The notes under the pieces were generated by a model. The model was not told the origin of the DNA, did not search any database, and was given only the letters and a program-made list of their open reading frames with translations. DNA of 64,000 bases from Endozoicomonas sp965196975 (GTDB taxonomy: Bacteria > Pseudomonadota > Gammaproteobacteria > Pseudomonadales > Endozoicomonadaceae). Positions within the stretch are counted from its first letter, which is position 1; the number at the start of each line of letters is the position of its first letter. Position numbers and translations under genes: made by a program. The DNA is taken from positions 4,154,001-4,218,000 of the forward strand of contig NZ_OZ239981.1 of NCBI RefSeq assembly GCF_965196975.1, read 5' to 3'. Below, piece after piece: positions 36,918 to 46,017 of this stretch.

Positions 36918-37265
36918 ATGTCTCATAACAATGAAGAACAGTTGAACACCCTGCTCCAATCATTGATGGATAGCACCAGTGATCGTTCAATGATGGATCT
37001 TCTGGAGTCAGCCCATAAAGGCTTTACCCAGGGAGCTAATGACTTTGTTGAACATGCAACAGGAAATCTATCGCCAGCCGATATTAAAAACAATCTGCGG
37101 ACTTATCCTCTGGCACAAATTCTGATCAGCATTGTCAAATACCAAGAGCTGAACAAGAACACTGATATTGTTCGCAAAACCGTACTGGCCTTACTGGATA
37201 GCCTTGAAGACAATGTACTCCCAGAGTCTTATGACGTTCAGACGCTGGAGACAACGCTTCACTGA
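36918..37265 (+). CDS. Small hypothetical protein, possible operon partner of PhyH-like gene
   Basis: A 115-residue soluble, acidic, mostly helical protein that I do not recognise (LLQSLMDSTSDRSMMDLLESAH…). A strong GAGGAG precedes the ATG. It is 40 bases upstream of the PhyH-like gene in the same direction, so the two probably form an operon. No signal peptide, zinc site or membrane helix. Confidence 0.65.
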   Translation: MSHNNEEQLNTLLQSLMDSTSDRSMMDLLESAHKGFTQGANDFVEHATGNLSPADIKNNLRTYPLAQILISIVKYQELNKNTDIVRKTVLALLDSLEDNVLPESYDVQTLETTLH

Positions 37266-37305
37266 CAACGTTCCACCAAAAATCACTGAATGGGGTACCT
37301 GAGTA

Positions 37306-38094
37306 ATGATCGACCAGAGTGAGCTGCAGGAAAAAGGTTATATCATCGTTCCTGACCTGGTACCTGAACAGTTACTCCAGCCCGCGATCAAAGCCATTAC
37401 CAATTTTCTGGATGTTAATCTGGATGATCCCACAACCTGGTATCAGAAAAATCTGGGCAGTAATGGCATTGTCCCCATTCATCATCACCAGGCATTCTGG
37501 GATATTCGCCAGTCTGAGCCGGTTTACCGATTGTATGCAGGTCTTTTTAAAACGGAAGATCTCTGGGTAAGATTGGATCGAGCCTCTTTCAAGCCACCCT
37601 GGCGCCCAGAGCATCCCGATGAAAAAGACGACAGCCAGATCCATCTGGACAGCCATCCGGAAAAAGTATTCCTACCGAGGTACCAGGGCATTCTCTACCT
37701 GACGGACACTGAGGAAAATCAGGGAGCCTTCTGCTGTGTCCCCAGCCTTTTTACTGGTAAGCAAACAACACTTAACCGAAAATCCCTGCTCTTTACGGAT
37801 GAAGACCTGGAAGGTCATGATATTGTCCATCTGCCTGGAAAAGCGGGGACCTTCATTCTCTGGGACTCACGTCTACCTCATGCCAGTAGTCTGAACCATC
37901 ACACCAAGCCACGCCTCACTCAATATATCTCCATGTTCCCGGCCGGTACCGAAGACAATCGGGCAGAGCGTATTCAGTTATGGCGTGAGAAAAGAGCGCC
38001 TGAGCGCTGGCGAAGCTTCCCTTATCAACAGGATCCCGAACCAGGAGAACCTGCTCAACTGACTAAGCTGGGGAAACAATTACTTGGACTTTGA
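37306..38094 (+). CDS. Phytanoyl-CoA dioxygenase (PhyH) family protein
   Basis: A 262-residue Fe(II)/2-oxoglutarate-type oxygenase. The HxD iron motif is seen in QIHLDSHPEKVF and the distal His probably lies in SRLPHASSLNHHT, with the 2-oxoglutarate-binding Arg in KPRLTQYISM. Cupin-like strands surround them. PhyH family members hydroxylate varied small molecules, so the substrate is open. The 3' end overlaps the convergent amidase gene by 15 bases. Confidence 0.8.
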   Translation: MIDQSELQEKGYIIVPDLVPEQLLQPAIKAITNFLDVNLDDPTTWYQKNLGSNGIVPIHHHQAFWDIRQSEPVYRLYAGLFKTEDLWVRLDRASFKPPWRPEHPDEKDDSQIHLDSHPEKVFLPRYQGILYLTDTEENQGAFCCVPSLFTGKQTTLNRKSLLFTDEDLEGHDIVHLPGKAGTFILWDSRLPHASSLNHHTKPRLTQYISMFPAGTEDNRAERIQLWREKRAPERWRSFPYQQDPEPGEPAQLTKLGKQLLGL

Positions 38095-38745
38095 TGCCTC
38101 ATGTATAAGCCGAACCGTTGTTTCTGTCAGCAAACTCACTGAGCGCCAGAACTGGCTTTTTGCTTCCAGCGACTGCGGTTCACTCTCTTTAAGCAGCATT
38201 AAACTCTCTTGAAGGGCTTGAGGACAAATCGCCTGACGCATGGGGGCTGTTAATTCTGGATAGTTTTCCAGGTAAAAGCGTGACCAGTCAAAAAGGACTC
38301 CGGGGTCAGCCTTGCCACGAAAACCAGAAATATGTTCATGGCCAATCACCCGCTGTGGATCCCGCAAACTTGGGTAGTGCTCTTTAAATCTGGTGACAAC
38401 GTTATTCAGCGACTGATACTGCTCCTCAGTAAACGGGAAAACATTACCGTTATAATTCACCAGTTCAATGCCAATAGAGCAATCATTCAGCCCTTGAGCA
38501 CCATTCCATTCACTAACCCCCGCATGCCAGCCCCTGTATGCTTGTCCATTCAAACAGTCAACCAGCTCATAAATCTCACCATCTGTATCAATAACCAGAT
38601 GTGACGACACACAGGACTCCGGATTCATAAAAATATCCAGAGTGTCTTTCAGATCTACCGCGGTATAATGGATTACCAGATAATCCACAGGAATTATCCA
38701 GTCATCCCAGTTAGCAGTTTTTACCCTGTTCACATTCAGAGTCAT
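38080..38745 (-). CDS. N-acetylmuramoyl-L-alanine amidase, AmpD-like
   Basis: Amidase_2-family zinc amidase of about 221 residues. Zinc and catalytic residues are visible in LVIHYTAV (His), and in VIGHEHISGFRGKADPG (His, Lys, Asp). No signal peptide is present, so it probably acts in the cytoplasm on recycled anhydro-muropeptides as AmpD does. An upstream GTG at 38751 is an alternative start. It resembles a second AmpD-type enzyme more than a canonical short AmpD because of its extra C-terminal ~50 residues. Confidence 0.83.
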   Translation of the reverse strand: MTLNVNRVKTANWDDWIIPVDYLVIHYTAVDLKDTLDIFMNPESCVSSHLVIDTDGEIYELVDCLNGQAYRGWHAGVSEWNGAQGLNDCSIGIELVNYNGNVFPFTEEQYQSLNNVVTRFKEHYPSLRDPQRVIGHEHISGFRGKADPGVLFDWSRFYLENYPELTAPMRQAICPQALQESLMLLKESEPQSLEAKSQFWRSVSLLTETTVRLIHEASKSK

Positions 38746-38896
38746 AAGCACGCAACCAGATTGGTTTCAATCAACTTATCATTGTCTGATTCTCTTTAGA
38801 CTGCAAGAGTTCAGGCTCAACACCAGATTCGATCAATCACTGCGCAATGAGCAGATGCTGTTAACAAGGTGAATAGACATCATTGGAGGAGACACA

Positions 38897-39298
38897 ATGG
38901 CCAAGGGGCTGTTAAAACATCAGGAGCGACAGAGTGCCTTGAGCCTCCTGGGGAAAGACCTGGCACGCCGGGCAAAATCAAAGTGTGAAATCTGTGAAGC
39001 TTCAGGGGTTCCACTGTCTATTTATGAAGTTGAGCCTGTTCCCAGTGAACCAGATTACGACCACTGTCTGATGCTTTGCGAAACCTGCAAAACACAACTG
39101 GAGAGCCCAAAGCGCTTGGAGCCCAACCACTGGCGCTGCCTGACCAAAAGTATCTGGAGCCAGATACCGGCGGTTCAGGTAGTATCGCTGAGACAGTTGA
39201 GGAAATTATCGGAAAAACAGGACTGGGCTATTGAAGCACTGGAGCATGCCTATGTTGAGCCTGAGATTGAAAGCTGGGCTGATTTGGAGAAAGGCTAA
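38897..39298 (+). CDS. PhnA-like zinc-ribbon protein
   Basis: A 133-residue protein with two CxxC pairs (CEICEASG and CETCKTQ) that form a zinc ribbon, as in the N-terminal part of PhnA/YjdM-type proteins. The surrounding sequence (KHQERQSALSLLGKDLARRAKS; LEPNHWRCL) resembles proteins called PhnA-domain. Despite the name, a role in phosphonate use is not established. GGAGGAG lies 7 bases before the ATG. Possibly monocistronic. Confidence 0.72.
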   Translation: MAKGLLKHQERQSALSLLGKDLARRAKSKCEICEASGVPLSIYEVEPVPSEPDYDHCLMLCETCKTQLESPKRLEPNHWRCLTKSIWSQIPAVQVVSLRQLRKLSEKQDWAIEALEHAYVEPEIESWADLEKG

Positions 39299-39339
39299 AT
39301 ATCTCAGTACAAAATACCGAAAATAAGAAATAAATTGAT

Positions 39340-39383
39340 GGGTAAAACTATAAGCCTATGACTTCAGGCGTATAGTTTTACCC
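39340..39383. terminator. Hairpin between convergent genes
   Basis: A perfect 13-bp stem (GGGTAAAACTATA at 39340–39352 with its complement at 39371–39383) around an inner CCTATG…AGG dyad. It lies between the convergent PhnA-like and USP-like genes. There is no tight T-run on either side, so an intrinsic terminator role is only likely. Confidence 0.5.
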
Positions 39384-39394
39384 CAAAGTTAAAC

Positions 39395-42300
39395 TTATAA
39401 CTGCTCCTTCTTTCTCAAAACAAGAAATGCAGCCTGGCTAGATAAGTCTTTATATTGCATCTTCGCCTTTTCAATTGTATGTGAATGTAAATTCCCAATA
39501 TTTCCTTTTCTTTCTTCATGGATTTTAGCTGCAGCTAAAGCTTCCTCTAAAGCTTGCTGTGTATTTTCAACCGGCATAGACACAATATTTGGAACTACTA
39601 TTTCTTTAGTAATTCCATCAATATCAACCTCTTCACTTTTCCCTTGAGAGTCAGCGAAGTGAGCTTCAGATCCACTAAAAAGACATGCGAAATAATGCGA
39701 AGCTTGGATGCTCATCACTGAAGCAACTTCATAGCCAATAGGCAATCCATTAGCATTGGGAAGAGTAACACCCTCAGATAATGCAGAAGATAAATTGACA
39801 CTAACCCTATTACCTATGCCATAAGCTGGCAAGCTCACAAGAATTAATTGTGGATGCTGGTCAGTATCAGGGAGAAGCATTTGGTCAAGCTGGCGACGAT
39901 AATTCAGGAGTTGTCGCTCTCGCTCAACGTCACTCTTAATAGCTTTGATGCTGGATAGCTCTTCAGTTCCAATTTCCACCAGTGCCGTGTCAATATAACT
40001 GCCCACTAACTCGCAAAGGTTATCAGTATTTTTCCTGATAACGGTCGTAAGCTCAGCTAACTGATCATAGATTGGCCTAACATCTTCGTTACCTTTGTCA
40101 TTGATGTATTTTTCTTGCTGGAAATGTAATTTCATTTCACATTTAATGTCTTCACCATTTTCATTTTCGTAAGTAACTTCTTTCACGCGGTTGAATGGTG
40201 TACTGTTATCATACGGGTTTTCAACATTTATCTGCTCTGTTCTGATCGGTTTATCTGGTTGCTCACCATAGTATTCATAAACCTTACACTGTAAATTTTG
40301 AGCATTAGTCATTTCATTCTTTTTAAATTCATAACACTCGGTAAGTTTTAATCTTAAACGACGACTATCACCTTCCCCACTATAATAATTCTGTACTTTG
40401 TATTGTATAACACTCTTATTACCTGCAAATGGAATCTCTTCAACAGGAGTAGACCACCAATCTAAGCCAATCTCACCATCCTCTATAACACCACGAATAT
40501 CGGCAACTTGGACACATTGAGACCGTTCACTTAGAACTATATCATTCTTCCCCATTTCAAAGTAAGCAACCCTTCGTTTAAAGTTATTAACTGTAAACTC
40601 TAGCTCACCTAATTTTTTTCCTGCCAGGTTCCCATAGATATCATTTAATATAGGCTTAATGATTTCTGGCATTTCAGTTACCTGACCAAGAACTCCTTCA
40701 CGTATATGATACAGATCTCTAAGTTCATTAAATAACGAGTTTTTAACCACTGGTCTTGCAATATCATTACCGGCACCAAAAAACTCACAAACCTCTACAA
40801 ACTTCCTTAGTCGTAAAATGATTAATTCACGGTCTTCTTTGTTTTTAACATCCCTTGCTGCGTCAGCCTGCAAATCATAAACACGCTTTCTAGCTTCATT
40901 CTGAAGTTGCTCGAGTAATTTACAGTTAGCAAGTGACATAAACATTGCAGCAAAACAGCAATTATTTTTGGATGACTGTATTCCTGATGCTTGTCTGACA
41001 GTTACTCCAGAGTGATGAAATACTCTTTCTTCCAATTGATCTAAAGCACTTGCTCTCTGTTTAATTCCACAAGCCTCATCATTATCATCAACAACTCTAG
41101 CTCCTGCTTGATCTTGCTTATCCGTCCTTAACATTTGACACGCTAAAGCCACTTCTTCCAAACCACTATCCAGCCCCACCCTTGCGGCATGATAATCATT
41201 ATTATCAAGAGGAACCATTTGCAGCGCTTCTTTCATATGTTCGAATGAATATTGTGGGTATTTTTTATTCAGGTGTTCCCACATTTGTTTGAAATGTTCT
41301 TCCTGCTGAACTTCTAAATCTTGTGGCTCTGCCATTACACCTGAATCCTTCGGCTGTCCTGATGTATTGACCATGACGCACGCTAAAGCAACCTCTTCTA
41401 AACCATTATCCAGCCCCACCCTTGCAGCATGATAATCGTTATCTGAAAGAGGATATGTTTGAAGCGCTTCTTTCATATTGTCGAACGAATATTGTTGGTA
41501 TTTTTTATTAAAATGTTCCCATATTTGTTGTAAATGTTCTTCTGTCTGTTGAAGTTCTACAGCTTGTGGCTCAGCTATTAGACCTGAGGACTTCAACTGC
41601 CCTGATGTATTAAGTAAGACACACGCTAAAGCAACCTCCTCTAAACCATTATCCAGCCCCACCCTGGCGGCATGATAATCGTTATGTGAAAGCGGAGATA
41701 TTTGTAGTGCCTCTTTCACATGTTCGAACGAATATTCTGGGTATTTTTTATTAAAGTGTTTCCATATTTGTTGTAAGCATTCTTCTGTTTGTTGAAGTTC
41801 TGGTAGCTGAATATTTTCATGGCTACTGTGTAAACCATCCTGCATTCCCAGAACTGCTCCACCTGAAGCGTTATTTCCTTCCTCTAAATCCTTCTGTATC
41901 CCTTCCATGAACGAGTATGTCATGTCCGCTCGTTCGACACCTAACTCCCTACCACGCGCTGCAATTTTAGGAGGTATTTCAAATGTGCCTGGCCTATGGC
42001 TCACACCTGCCAAGGGTTCAGCTTTCTTACTCTTTTCAATGCAATGAGTAATATTTGCTCTAAGCATAAGAACAGCTTGTGCACAGTTGGACTTATTCGA
42101 TAATAGGCGAATGGTCTGCTCATCAATCATCTTCTCATCCCACGCACGCTGTATGCCTTCTCGACTAAGTTCTTTTAAATCGCGATTAGTGGTTATCAGA
42201 TCCATCAACTCTTCAGGCATGTTTGTATCTTGAGACAATTCCCTATAGCCTGCCTCCATTGAAGGCTCAAGCAATGGTTGTGCAACATGCTCATCAGTTT

Positions 42301-44035
42301 CTGGAGTACTCTGGGGATAAACTTGTAACAAATCATTGTTACCAGCAGCTGCCTGAGTACTTTTTGTTTCAATTTCCGAGCAAAGATCGGGTAATTGATT
42401 TGAAGATTGTTGAGTAGCTAAGTGATGATCATCAGTGAGAGCTGGAACACTTGGATTCGTAGACGGTGTTGTTTCCACCTCGGGTGAATCACCCGAAGTC
42501 CATCGGCAACCTCCCTGTGAATTAACCCGAGAACTAGGTTGATCCATGCATTTAAATGCTATCTCCAATATGGCTAACGTATCATTGTCTCTGGCTCTTA
42601 TTAAATAGTCAGGCCCTAATAACTCAATAGCCCGCATCATATCGTCAAAACTGTATTTTTTAGCAAGTGAATCTTTTTTAAAATTTTCAAAAGCTATGCG
42701 CTTTTCTTCATCAGAAACAAACAACTCTCTCTGCTGACTATTGGTTACTACTGCTGCCAATGCACCAGATTCAGGAAAAGAGTGGCCAGATGAATCAGAA
42801 GCACCTTCCAATGATGGCTGAGCATGAATGAGTGGGTCATTAGTTTGAAAATCACGAGCAGCCCCATGCAACTCCCTTTCAGGCTGTACCAGATTCTCCA
42901 TTTCATGCCACTGCCTTGATTGTGACTCAGGATTTCCTTCGACCATCGCTTTAGCAGCAGATGGTTGATCATTGTCATACTGAAAGTGTTGACCTTTCGA
43001 CACACCCAGTTCTGGCCCAGAGGAAACTGGTGGGTAGTGAATCTTATATGTACGCTCTTCAGAAAAGGTCTGCGCCTCTCCTGAAACACCTATAGGTACT
43101 GTTGGGGCATCCGAATGATCAACTTGCTCTTCAGCTACGTCTGGCAGGTGGTGAGCTTCTGGTAATAAGCATGAATAAGCTGATGCTGGTGGTTTAACCT
43201 TGGGAGCAAACAATTCGAAAATGTTTGAATTAGCTTCCCTTAAAGCTGATTCCTTTCCTTGATTTATTTTTTTAGCCACCTCAAGGCTTATAATTTTACA
43301 CCTGACCGCCTCTCTTATTATTTGATCCTCAAAAAAGCCTTCACCCCTAACCTTACGATAGGCCATTAAAATACAGTCAGTATTTTTTAAAACATCTACA
43401 ACCACCTCAAGACCTCTGCTATAGGCAGTACCAGATCTCAAACTACTTTCTGGCAAAAGACTGTTTAAAAGCTCTTTTAACGCAGCCATTTCCTCCAACA
43501 CAAGTCGATGATAATTGTCTAAATCAATATTTCCATTAAGATATTTATTACGCAGAGATTCACACAGACCTTCAGCTATCGTTTTTATTTCTGCCGGCCC
43601 TTTATTATCAAGAATTTTATACACAAGCTGTTTTCTTGTTTCCTGTAAATCTCGACCAGCGGACTTAATTAGAATATCCGAGAGTTCACGACACTCTCCT
43701 AGCGTAAGCAGCTCTGCTCCATCATTTAGCTTTATTTTAAATTCACTCAACTCTCTTAATGTATCCTGGACATTACGATCTTGCAGCATGCCATTCAGAA
43801 CAGCTATTTCACGACTTACATAGACGGCCACACTTCGAGAAACCTTCATCGATTCATTGGAATAGCCTGTCACCCAGCTAGCAGCCTGCCAAAACCCCGT
43901 TAGTGGTGCCTCTGCTTTGAGATCACCATTTTTGGCTGCGGGATAATCCTGCTTATTCAGATCTTTTTGACTATCACACCAGTGTTTAAATTGCTCAGGA
44001 TCAAAAACATAAAATTCTCGATGCATGGGATCCAT
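39395..44035 (-). CDS. Giant protein with USP-type deubiquitinase-like domain and internal repeats
   Basis: A 1,546-residue protein without signal peptide or membrane segments. Residues 1–~290 are helical; ~290–740 is low-complexity and polar, containing one diverged repeat (~447–497). Residues ~746–985 hold three ~80-residue repeats (KKY..YSF…DYHAARVGLDNGLEEVALAC). From ~1015 there is a putative ubiquitin-specific-protease fold: Cys box NNCCFAAMFMSL (Cys1027), strand LILVSLPAYGIGNRVSVNLS, and His box YEVASVMSIQASHYFACLFSG…HFADS (His1447, Asp1462), the order and spacing of family C19. AAGGAG lies nine bases before the ATG. Composition looks more A/T-rich than its neighbours, which suggests transfer. 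The protease assignment is inference from motifs; a host-directed effector is plausible. No secretion gene is adjacent. Confidence 0.72.
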   Translation of the reverse strand: MDPMHREFYVFDPEQFKHWCDSQKDLNKQDYPAAKNGDLKAEAPLTGFWQAASWVTGYSNESMKVSRSVAVYVSREIAVLNGMLQDRNVQDTLRELSEFKIKLNDGAELLTLGECRELSDILIKSAGRDLQETRKQLVYKILDNKGPAEIKTIAEGLCESLRNKYLNGNIDLDNYHRLVLEEMAALKELLNSLLPESSLRSGTAYSRGLEVVVDVLKNTDCILMAYRKVRGEGFFEDQIIREAVRCKIISLEVAKKINQGKESALREANSNIFELFAPKVKPPASAYSCLLPEAHHLPDVAEEQVDHSDAPTVPIGVSGEAQTFSEERTYKIHYPPVSSGPELGVSKGQHFQYDNDQPSAAKAMVEGNPESQSRQWHEMENLVQPERELHGAARDFQTNDPLIHAQPSLEGASDSSGHSFPESGALAAVVTNSQQRELFVSDEEKRIAFENFKKDSLAKKYSFDDMMRAIELLGPDYLIRARDNDTLAILEIAFKCMDQPSSRVNSQGGCRWTSGDSPEVETTPSTNPSVPALTDDHHLATQQSSNQLPDLCSEIETKSTQAAAGNNDLLQVYPQSTPETDEHVAQPLLEPSMEAGYRELSQDTNMPEELMDLITTNRDLKELSREGIQRAWDEKMIDEQTIRLLSNKSNCAQAVLMLRANITHCIEKSKKAEPLAGVSHRPGTFEIPPKIAARGRELGVERADMTYSFMEGIQKDLEEGNNASGGAVLGMQDGLHSSHENIQLPELQQTEECLQQIWKHFNKKYPEYSFEHVKEALQISPLSHNDYHAARVGLDNGLEEVALACVLLNTSGQLKSSGLIAEPQAVELQQTEEHLQQIWEHFNKKYQQYSFDNMKEALQTYPLSDNDYHAARVGLDNGLEEVALACVMVNTSGQPKDSGVMAEPQDLEVQQEEHFKQMWEHLNKKYPQYSFEHMKEALQMVPLDNNDYHAARVGLDSGLEEVALACQMLRTDKQDQAGARVVDDNDEACGIKQRASALDQLEERVFHHSGVTVRQASGIQSSKNNCCFAAMFMSLANCKLLEQLQNEARKRVYDLQADAARDVKNKEDRELIILRLRKFVEVCEFFGAGNDIARPVVKNSLFNELRDLYHIREGVLGQVTEMPEIIKPILNDIYGNLAGKKLGELEFTVNNFKRRVAYFEMGKNDIVLSERSQCVQVADIRGVIEDGEIGLDWWSTPVEEIPFAGNKSVIQYKVQNYYSGEGDSRRLRLKLTECYEFKKNEMTNAQNLQCKVYEYYGEQPDKPIRTEQINVENPYDNSTPFNRVKEVTYENENGEDIKCEMKLHFQQEKYINDKGNEDVRPIYDQLAELTTVIRKNTDNLCELVGSYIDTALVEIGTEELSSIKAIKSDVERERQLLNYRRQLDQMLLPDTDQHPQLILVSLPAYGIGNRVSVNLSSALSEGVTLPNANGLPIGYEVASVMSIQASHYFACLFSGSEAHFADSQGKSEEVDIDGITKEIVVPNIVSMPVENTQQALEEALAAAKIHEERKGNIGNLHSHTIEKAKMQYKDLSSQAAFLVLRKKEQL
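41110..41800 (-). repeat. Three tandem ~240-bp coding repeats in the USP-like gene
   Basis: Three consecutive copies of a unit of 80–81 codons (about residues 746–826, 827–907, 908–985). The most constant block is NDYHAARVGLDNGLEEVALAC. The DNA copies are also visibly similar (for example CATTATCCAGCCCCACCCT recurring), so the expansion is fairly recent or kept by recombination. Confidence 0.9.
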
Positions 44036-44328
44036 TTAAAATACTCCTTAAATTATCAGGCCAGCTTTAACGGTAAATCTTCTATATATTTGAATTAGTT
44101 TTTATCTTAAGACACTGAAAATAATTATAAATTTTGATAGAAAACACATTAAAGCCAACAATCTTGCGTTCAAAATTCATTTTTTTATTTCAATAGTCAT
44201 TGAATACTGTTCATTAACTAATTAAGACAGCTTTTGAAAACCATGGTTCAAAAATTGATAGCCACAACAAGCACCTATTCGAACACCAAAAAATGTAACG
44301 TATTGATTTAAATAAATTAAAACCAAAA
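44036..44328. other. A/T-rich promoter region of the USP-like gene
   Basis: About 290 bases, strongly A/T-rich, between the USP-like start and IS66 copy C. Only the Shine-Dalgarno AAGGAG next to the start stands out. The promoter must lie here or in the IS; I could not pick a convincing −35/−10 pair. Confidence 0.45.
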
Positions 44329-45927
44329 GTAACTATTCAGCACCCAGCAAAGGCGTATTGTTGTAATTTCGAACCGCTTTAAGAAGCGCCTGAAATATGT
44401 TCAACCCCTGCTTTTTAGCAGATGATAAATAGCTTCGGATTCGGGTAAACATGGTACCTCCGTCTTCGCTTCTGAAGCAGCCTGAGATCTTCTGCTTAAG
44501 TTTGGCCATCCTGGCATCACGTTCACTGCCATTGTTATCGAAGGGAATTGAAAAGTCCGACATGAAGCGCAACGTTTCAACCTTAAACTCAATAAGCCTT
44601 TTGAACAGGTTGTAGGCCTTGGTATTCCTGACCTTCTTACGTCCAAGCACCTGTCGTTGTTTTTCCATATAAGCGGTTTCCTTCGTGAGAGCCCTTTGAA
44701 GGATTTGGTCGTATATCGTCTCAATGCGAAGCTGTATTGCACCAGGCATTTGAGTCAGACCGGCTGCTTTGTATTTCTTGCAGAAGTGCCAGGAGAGCGT
44801 AAGCAATTTCATCAGCCGCAGAGCCAGCTTATTCGCATCCCTATCGACAACTCCCTGAAGCTCTCTCAGATGATGGGCATTACAAAGCACATGCACTGCC
44901 GCATAGGCAAAGTAGGACTTCCAATGATCGTGAACCAGAATGCCTGCAAAAGTCAGCAGGATGCCCATTGCATCCATTGCTTCACAACCTCGCCTTTCTG
45001 AGAGGTAGTAAAGCGTCCATTGGTCATCTCGCATAATGTGTAACCACCACAGTGAACCGTCAACCCGCATGCCAGTTTCATCCGCTCCTGCAACCGGACT
45101 TTCTTGTAAAGCATCGCGGATACTCTGCTCAGTAGAGGCCAGGTTCTCATGGGTATAGGCAACAAAATTGGCAACAGAGCCTGCGCTGACACTCATGCAA
45201 TAAATAGTATTGAAATACTCAGACACCCGGTGATATGGGATGAAGTGATACTGGTTTAAATGAACAGCCATTGCCTGAGTCACTTCTCCGTATTGAGCAG
45301 CGGCTTTCACTCCTTGGGGAAACTCAGCGGTGTTCCGTTTACCACAAGGACATACTTTAACGTCTGCCCAGTACGCGGTAACTTCAAATTCTCCGGGTCT
45401 ACCTGGATCAAAAACCTGTCGCTCAATGTATTTGGTGGGTTTAATATCGATAAGCGAAGACTGGCAACAGCAACATTTTTCAACCTTCAGATGCCTGACA
45501 TAATCGGGTAAGGCGACACGTCTCAAACAAGAGCCTTGATGACCTTTCTGGCCACCTGGTTTATTGCCTGAAGATGGTCTAAGGCTTTTGGGGTTCGGTG
45601 TTTCCTGTGAGGAGCAGGGGGCTTCTTTGGAAGATGTATCACCTTTATCACTCCCTTTTTTACTGGGCTTTTGATAACCATCTGACGATGGTGGCTTACT
45701 ACTGTTTTGACTGTTTTTATTAACCCTTTCTTCCAGTTCGCTGCAACGTTCCCGTAAAAGCGCATTCTCGGTCCGAAGCTCTTCATTCTCTTTAAGGAGA
45801 GCTTCGGTAAACGGAGTAGCTGGGAAGTCTGGTTCCATACTGGAGATTTGTTAGAAAAATTGAGTATAAGATGATGGTCGAAAAATCAGAAAATTCCAGA
45901 TTTATATGAAGGGTGCTGAATAGTTAC
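44329..45927 (-). mobile_element. IS66-family element, copy C
   Basis: An intact 1,599-bp copy with the standard ends and 8-bp duplications AACCAAAA (44321–44328 and 45928–45935). It separates the USP-like gene from fliO and reads toward the former. Confidence 0.96.
44333..45838 (-). CDS. IS66-family transposase, copy C
   Basis: A 501-residue DDE transposase identical in protein sequence to copies A and B, and even out-of-frame reading frames are identical, so the nucleotide sequences must be almost or fully the same. That indicates very recent spread or gene conversion. Confidence 0.95.
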   Translation of the reverse strand: MEPDFPATPFTEALLKENEELRTENALLRERCSELEERVNKNSQNSSKPPSSDGYQKPSKKGSDKGDTSSKEAPCSSQETPNPKSLRPSSGNKPGGQKGHQGSCLRRVALPDYVRHLKVEKCCCCQSSLIDIKPTKYIERQVFDPGRPGEFEVTAYWADVKVCPCGKRNTAEFPQGVKAAAQYGEVTQAMAVHLNQYHFIPYHRVSEYFNTIYCMSVSAGSVANFVAYTHENLASTEQSIRDALQESPVAGADETGMRVDGSLWWLHIMRDDQWTLYYLSERRGCEAMDAMGILLTFAGILVHDHWKSYFAYAAVHVLCNAHHLRELQGVVDRDANKLALRLMKLLTLSWHFCKKYKAAGLTQMPGAIQLRIETIYDQILQRALTKETAYMEKQRQVLGRKKVRNTKAYNLFKRLIEFKVETLRFMSDFSIPFDNNGSERDARMAKLKQKISGCFRSEDGGTMFTRIRSYLSSAKKQGLNIFQALLKAVRNYNNTPLLGAE

Positions 45928-46017
45928 AACCAAAATATAAAATAATCTGGAGAATAGAATATATTTACCTTGTGAAGGTACTTGCCCTTGGGACTGTCAG
46001 GCCTTTATAGTCATAAG

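Noticed and set aside
15173..45927. Composite transposon formed by pairs of IS66 copies
   Set aside because: Copies B and C each have their own 8-bp target duplication, and copy A with its fragments has another; the intervening DNA is core chromosome. Independent insertions explain this better.
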